From contig MU858079.1 of NCBI GenBank assembly GCA_033297075.1, forward strand, positions 186,001-250,000: 64,000 bases of DNA. Direction: 5' to 3'. The position numbers and the translations under genes were made by a program. The notes beneath the pieces are model-generated. The model saw nothing but the letters and a program-made list of their open reading frames with translations, was not told the origin of the DNA and made no database searches. Positions 58,701 through 64,000 of this stretch are shown here, piece after piece (within the stretch, counting starts at the first letter, position 1; each line of letters begins with the position of its first letter). This DNA comes from Rhypophila decipiens (lineage: Eukaryota; Ascomycota; Sordariomycetes; Sordariales; Naviculisporaceae).

Positions 58701-61351
58701 AAGCAAGACCGCCGTGACTGGGCCATCGGACCCGGGGCTCGGATAGTCTAGGCTCTGGATGCTACCTTTGTACATGGAGCTACGTGAGGAGTGCTGCTAG
58801 TACCAGGGGGTGTTGGCGATTTGTTGTTCTGCCTGGAGCGGGGATTGAACTGGAAAGAAAAGGCATACACACATGTAGAATTCGAGTCTTGTATGAATGA
58901 CAGTCAGTAGCGGCCCGAGGAGAGGTAAGCTGAGTGGCCCAACTGCGGATAGGCATTCCTTTCCGCACAGTAGTCCTTCTGCATGGCTTTGTGGTTGGAT
59001 CTGGGGCCAGACCAGCGGGTGCCAAGAAGTGACATGCTGCTTGTACACGGGGCTCATGATGCTCACCGAGGGGGGGCGGCCCAAGGTGAGTGAGGCTCAC
59101 GATACCAGCACCCTACTGCCGGTACAAGTATTCCTGCCAGCCTGGCCCTCGTTACAAATCAGCTTCAGGCCCTCATCACGACACCACAAGTCTCTCTGTG
59201 CAACACTCCAGACACCCAACCACGCCGGCTGGCCTGAATCTGGGCGATATCAGGCCGTTCCTGGCCACACTTGATGAGCAAGATGTTTCATGGACATCAT
59301 CAGCCCAGCCAGGTACAGTCTGTGATATGTCAATGCCAGTTTCACGAAAGAGACGCAAATGGAAAATCATAGCAGAACCTGAAGCTAAGAAGGTGCAAGA
59401 CAGGGCAACATGGGCTGCCTCGGAAGTTTTCCTGGTGTTTTTCGAGGGGCTGGACCAAACAGGTGTCCAATTGGGTCGTTGGGCACCCAATTCCCATGTT
59501 GTGACAGTTGTGGGACTTGGCTTCTGTTCTGGAGTCGCGGACTGTCGCTTGCCGTGACTGAGAGGCAGGAAATTGATGGAGCACTGCTGGATTGATTCAA
59601 ATGCAGTGGAAAGTAATTTGTGTCCATACAGCGTCATAATACTTCTCGCCAAATGGAGCCAGACCACGTCGGATAGCGTTGTGGTGTCGTGGCCCAACTG
59701 ATGCCCAAAGTCGTCAAAATTTTCCCGTCCCCCTTTCGCCATTGGTGGCCCCGACAGCTCCAACCCCGACCAAGTGGTCCCTCTGCATGTCTAGTTCGTG
59801 ACGCACAGAGCCGCTGACGTTGATCCCAAGCTCTCATTGAAGGAGAAGGGAGAGAGACGCTCAGCTCAGCCATGTTATTTTGCCCATCTGCGGAGGGTGC
59901 TGCTCTGCTTCAATGTCGTTGTCGTCAAGAAGATTTCAATTTACAGTTGAGTGGCAGGTCAGACCAGCACTGAAGGAGTCGCTTTTAGTGTAGTTTGGAC
60001 ACCCCCGGGCCCTGAACCCCCCCTGATCAGGCGCTACTGCAGCCGCTGCCGTGCCATGCTCACACCCCTGTCGTTCCCGTTCGTTCCCGCCTCGCTAGCT
60101 CAACCCCCCTGAACGGCCAAACCACATGGAAGACATCGAATATTCGGGCATCCGTAACCAGTGAGCACACATCAAATGGTAAATTGCTGTCTCCCCAACG
60201 AAAACCAACACGCCCAAGACAAGGGTTTGGATTTGCTGGCAGCTTGACGAGTGACAAGACAGTTTATGGTGATTTGGCAATCGATCATGATCGGAACGAA
60301 GTGGCGAGCACCCAAGGTCCTTTTCATGACTTTCAGTTTCCAGACAGAGCTTGTCTTTCTCCCCTCTCCCTCTCTCTTTCCTTCAACACAACAAGTACAA
60401 AGTTACAAGAATAGGGCGAGAACAAACAAGATCAGCAGACCCACTTTGAGTCTTGTTTTCTGCCTTGGTTGACGCTGCCGGTCTCTGCCCGACCACTCCA
60501 GTCCCTTCTCAAGGAACTTGCTTCTCCTGTTACTTCCATCTCCTTCCTTGACCCTCCCCGATTTGACGTCGTCACCTTGTCTATGCCCAATGCCAGTCTT
60601 CGATTTTCTTCCAAGAGACTAAAGACACTTGCCCCATTTGGCTCGGAACAAGGCTGGCTAGCCATCTTTGGGGTGAGTCACGCTGTTCTTGTTTTATTCT
60701 GTCTCCGATTTGCTGGCCAGCGCCGGTGAGGTCACACAAATGATATTTCGTTTTCGTTTTTCGTTATTCTTGCGTTTAGTTTCATTTGGGAAATGTAATT
60801 GCTTTTGGAAAGAAGGAGGCTGTGTTATTGACAGGCGGCCCAGTCCAAGTCCCAAGTCACAGACAGACAGACTCTCAAAACCAGCTCACCACGCACATAC
60901 ATCTTCTCGCTCCCAAACCTGCTCCTCTTTCTATCCTCTCCATACAATTTAATATACACTCAAGACTGTTCCATCAATTGCTCACCTTGGCTCTAACACC
61001 ACCGACAACAACCCAAAGACCACCAAAGACGACCTTGACACTCCGTCCTTGACACATCTTAGACCTAGTCTATGCTTCGCGCTTGATCCAAAATTCTCAT
61101 ATCCAAAAGTGTGAGAATTCTTGCAACGCAATGCTTTTCCAGGTCAGGACAGGTCTAATAAGTTCAGAGCACGACCGGAACCCGACACCAACTTGAGCAT
61201 TTTGAGTGACATCCTCTATTTGACGTGAATCGCCCTATTTGTGCGACATCGAGAAACAAACAAAGATCATTTGCCTTTTTTTCGCTTCTTGCCCTAACCC
61301 AACGAATACAACCACAACCAACTAACCAACCATACGTACGCCCGAACCGCC
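55728..61351. other. 5.6-kb intergenic region with no supported gene
   Basis: No recognisable product in any frame. A 16-bp palindrome ATATATCATGATATAT lies at 58373-58388. The right end is probably a spliced 5' leader: an upstream ATG frame of 48 codons begins at 60582, and a GTGAGT donor follows at 60673. Confidence 0.5.
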
Positions 61352-64000
61352 ATGGATCGACAATATCTTCGACCAAGGATGACCGGGGCAGGTTCGGTGG
61401 TCTCTGATGACAGATACGGGAGCAGAGCATCGGAATGGCCCGAGTCAGACAGGGAGAGGGACAGCATGCGGAGCCAGCCTGTCAAGTCGATTCTCAGAAA
61501 GCCGCTCAAGCTCCAGACACGACCACGGAGGAACTCTGACAGCTCAGTGACGTCGAACCTCCCCGTCGCGGGCAGTGATTCCGAGCTGGCCGGGTCTTCC
61601 ACACCTCCCTTGACATCATCAACCGGCAGCATCCTCCCTCGCAAGGTGCTCAAGGCCAAGTTCCCAGGAGCCGCCGTTCCCGAGGAGCGGCGCGGCGTCG
61701 TCAACCTCCGGTCCTCGCGCGCTTCGGCCAGCAGCATCCAGTCCGGATACCATGTCCCTCCAGTACGGACAGTCCTTTCGCCGTCATACCCGCCGGACAA
61801 CCGACAGCTGGACCGCCATGATCGCCGCATCTCGCGTGAGCGTAATGACCGCCACGGATACAGCGACCGGGAGCCAGATACCGAGTCCATCTCTGAGTCC
61901 TCAGAACTATCCACCACAACACAAGCCACAACCGTCACCTCGGCGCTTTCCGACTTTGAGGGCAGTGATGTGACTCCTACAGAGGCGCCGACAACAAGAT
62001 CATCTGTCCGCTTCACCCCAAGCGTCATCGGGTCTGTCTCCAGCGTGAACTCGTCTCCCCCTCCTCGCAAGGTCAAGCCAAGAATGGGAACTCGGGTGAG
62101 GGCCCCATCTGAGACAGAGAGGGCAGCACCGCCCAAGCTCAGCAGCAGATCAGTCAACACCAAACTTCTCCCGCCAAGCCCAGCCACCAGTGGTGAGCTG
62201 AAGATGGACAAGACTCAAACTCATCCTGACAGGAGCCTGGTGCACAAGATTGAGCAGCTCGAGGCCGAGGCGAGGGGGCTTCGTGTGAGCCAGGCCAGGC
62301 TCGAGAGAGAGCTCCAAGACAACTCTTCGGCCGTCTCCAGCTCGGGCAAGGAGAAGGAGGCTGCCGTCAAGGAGCGCGACCAGGAGCGAGCCGACAAGGC
62401 CGAGCTCATCCACCTGCTCCAGGAGCAGACAGCCGTTGTGGACGAGTACAAGAGCAACCTCGAGCTGCAAAAGGGCTTCCTTGACGAGCTCGAGAAGGAA
62501 CGCGACGCCGAGCGTGCCGCCAAGGAAGCTCTCCAGGCACAGCTTGATGCCAACAAGAAGCTTCTTGACGAGTTCAGCTGCAACTTTGAGCTGCAAAAGG
62601 TCATGCTCAAGGAGGCAGAGAAGGAGCGGGACGAGATCAAGGAGGCCAAGGACCAGTCTGACGCCAAGTATGCTGTTCTCCAAGACGACCTCAAGACTTT
62701 CCGCCAAGAACGCAAGGCCCAGGAGGACGAGTTTATCGGCCAAGTAGTCACCCTCACCCTCATCAAGGAATCTCTCGAGACGGCATCCGACAACAAGAAC
62801 AGGGAGATTGTCGACCTTTCTGCCGAGCGCGACAAGCTAAAGGAGGAAGTGGCAGCTCTTAGCGGCCAGATCGCAGCCATGACCGACGACATGAATGCCA
62901 AGGAGGAAGCCGCTCACAAGGCTCAAGCTGCCGCCGAAGAAGAACAGCAAGCCCTCCAGGCAAAGATTGAGCATCTCCAGAAGGCCAAGGATGAGCTTGA
63001 TGGAGACAAGGCCGCTCTCCAAGGAGAAAAGTCAGAGCTTCAGACCCAACTCGACACCGCCCAGGGCGGGATTACTAGCCTCAATGCTCGCATTCAGGAG
63101 CTTGAGGCATCTGCCACAGACTTTGACGCCAAGATGACGGGCAAAGAGGAAGAGATCACCACACTCCAAGCCGAAACTGCTGACCTGAAGTCCCGGATCG
63201 ACGGTCTCGAGTCAGACAAGGCGGATCTCCAGAAGCAGATCGAAGAGCTCGAGGCAGAGAAGACCAAGACGCAGGCTGAGCTTCACAATCTCGAGACTGA
63301 TCTAGCAGGGTCCAAGGCTGCCAATGTCTCCATCGCCACCTCGAAGCTGGAACTGTCAGAGGATCTTTCTTACGCCCGTGCTGACATTGAGAAGCTCTCT
63401 GGCGAGAAGGCAACTCTCCAGGCAGAGGCAGACAAAGTGCCTGATCTGGAAGCAGCCAAGACAGAGCTCGAGGGCAAGATCTCGGAACTGGAAGCCAAGG
63501 TCGGGGAGCTGGAGGCCAAGATTTTGGCACTCCAAGCCGAGGCAGACAAGATCCCAGGCCTCTCCAGCGAGAAGGACGAGGCTTTCAGCAAGGCAGCTGA
63601 GCTTGAATCCAAGATCTCCGGCCTCGAAGCCAAGATTGGCGAGCTCCAACCCGAAGCCGACAAGGTTCCCTCCCTGGCCGAAGCCAAGTCGTCCCTCGAG
63701 GCACAGCTGGCCGAGCTCCAAGCCAAGATGTCGACGCTCCAAGCCGAACTCGACAAGGACCCCGACACCGTCGTTGCTGCCCTCAAGGCAGAACTCGAAG
63801 CCAACAAACAAGAGATTGCCCGGCGAGTGGAGGAGCTGTCGGCCCTGACAGAGAGCAACTCGTCACTGTCGACCCAGCTCGGCGCAACCCAGCAGCAGCT
63901 CACGGCCGTCCAGTCATCGCTCGATACGGTCAATGCCTCTTACAACACGGCGACGGAGCAAGTGATCGAGCTGCAGGCCAAGGTGGAACAGCTCTCGTCT
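61352..64000 (+). CDS. large coiled-coil protein, C-terminus beyond the window
   Basis: Open from ATG 61352 to the end of the window, exactly 883 codons without a stop, so the gene is partial. Residues 1-290 are Ser/Arg/Pro-rich, disordered and basic (for example SQPVKSILRKPLKLQTRPRR), with many possible phosphosites. From about 290 on it is nearly all Glu/Lys/Leu/Ala heptad-type sequence, a long coiled coil with segments like KIEQLEAEARGLR and LELQKGFLDELEKERDAERA. Near residues 689-806 the unit LQxExDKxP recurs four times (starting at nucleotides 63416, 63530, 63644 and 63737). Such architecture is seen in fungal cytoskeletal, septal or transport tethers (USO1- or M-protein-like in databases), but coiled coils align promiscuously, so no function is assigned. 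Confidence 0.85.
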   Translation, partial: MDRQYLRPRMTGAGSVVSDDRYGSRASEWPESDRERDSMRSQPVKSILRKPLKLQTRPRRNSDSSVTSNLPVAGSDSELAGSSTPPLTSSTGSILPRKVLKAKFPGAAVPEERRGVVNLRSSRASASSIQSGYHVPPVRTVLSPSYPPDNRQLDRHDRRISRERNDRHGYSDREPDTESISESSELSTTTQATTVTSALSDFEGSDVTPTEAPTTRSSVRFTPSVIGSVSSVNSSPPPRKVKPRMGTRVRAPSETERAAPPKLSSRSVNTKLLPPSPATSGELKMDKTQTHPDRSLVHKIEQLEAEARGLRVSQARLERELQDNSSAVSSSGKEKEAAVKERDQERADKAELIHLLQEQTAVVDEYKSNLELQKGFLDELEKERDAERAAKEALQAQLDANKKLLDEFSCNFELQKVMLKEAEKERDEIKEAKDQSDAKYAVLQDDLKTFRQERKAQEDEFIGQVVTLTLIKESLETASDNKNREIVDLSAERDKLKEEVAALSGQIAAMTDDMNAKEEAAHKAQAAAEEEQQALQAKIEHLQKAKDELDGDKAALQGEKSELQTQLDTAQGGITSLNARIQELEASATDFDAKMTGKEEEITTLQAETADLKSRIDGLESDKADLQKQIEELEAEKTKTQAELHNLETDLAGSKAANVSIATSKLELSEDLSYARADIEKLSGEKATLQAEADKVPDLEAAKTELEGKISELEAKVGELEAKILALQAEADKIPGLSSEKDEAFSKAAELESKISGLEAKIGELQPEADKVPSLAEAKSSLEAQLAELQAKMSTLQAELDKDPDTVVAALKAELEANKQEIARRVEELSALTESNSSLSTQLGATQQQLTAVQSSLDTVNASYNTATEQVIELQAKVEQLSS

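Noticed and set aside
61294..62901. Long minus-strand frames opposite the coiled-coil gene
   Set aside because: Antisense shadows of a G/C-biased heptad-repeat gene.
1..64000. CRISPR arrays, bacterial operons, prophage or riboswitches
   Set aside because: The window is fungal nuclear DNA; no spaced direct repeats or bacterial-type gene organisation are present.

Overview
This window is nuclear DNA of a filamentous ascomycete (Pezizomycotina), most likely a sordariomycete. Genes are interrupted by short GT..AG introns (49-172 bp in most cases) with CTAAC/CTGAC-like branch points. Several proteins belong to typical fungal families: chitin synthase export chaperone Chs7, the PX-BAR sorting nexin Mvp1, a Clg1-type cyclin, a DUF3716 protein and a KRE9/KNH1-type GPI-anchored wall protein. 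I cannot fix the genus from sequence alone.

Layout. A plus-strand housekeeping block (0.8-8.9 kb) holds mitoribosomal protein uL15m, sorting nexin Mvp1 and the neddylation E3 Dcn1, whose 988-bp second intron carries a separate open frame. A minus-strand block (11.3-24.2 kb) holds mitoribosomal bS6m split over three exons (two of them tiny), a 1162-residue DUF3716 protein, Chs7, an unrecognised 297-residue protein and a J-domain-like protein that lacks the HPD motif. After a 4.5-kb gene-poor gap, everything to the end of the window is on the plus strand. This starts with a Clr5-like/ankyrin protein (28.7-31.2 kb) and continues with a run of secreted or membrane-anchored proteins (33.5-42.7 kb): a GPI-anchored wall protein, a secreted SMP-30-like beta-propeller, a membrane-anchored lectin-like propeller with an apparent frameshift, two small secreted cysteine-knot proteins and an APH-like kinase. 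A 10.9-kb stretch with no convincing gene follows. Then come a Clg1-type cyclin (53.6-55.7 kb), another 5.6-kb gap, and the first 883 codons of a long coiled-coil protein cut by the window end.

How the genes relate. The first two blocks are mostly unlinked housekeeping functions: mitochondrial translation, endosomal sorting, cullin neddylation, and wall synthesis through Chs7. The 33.5-42.7 kb block looks like accessory, surface or environment-facing content. Its most interesting members are the two neighbouring genes at 39340-39768 and 40187-40636. Each encodes a precursor of about 117 residues with a signal peptide and a C-terminal six-cysteine inhibitor-cystine-knot pattern, and each is split by one phase-1 intron at the same place relative to the cysteines. 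They look like a duplicated pair of fungal knottin-like secreted proteins. The gene-free stretch downstream (43.7-51.9 kb) is separately marked by a dense scatter of the short motifs TATCCGTA and TACGGAGTA.
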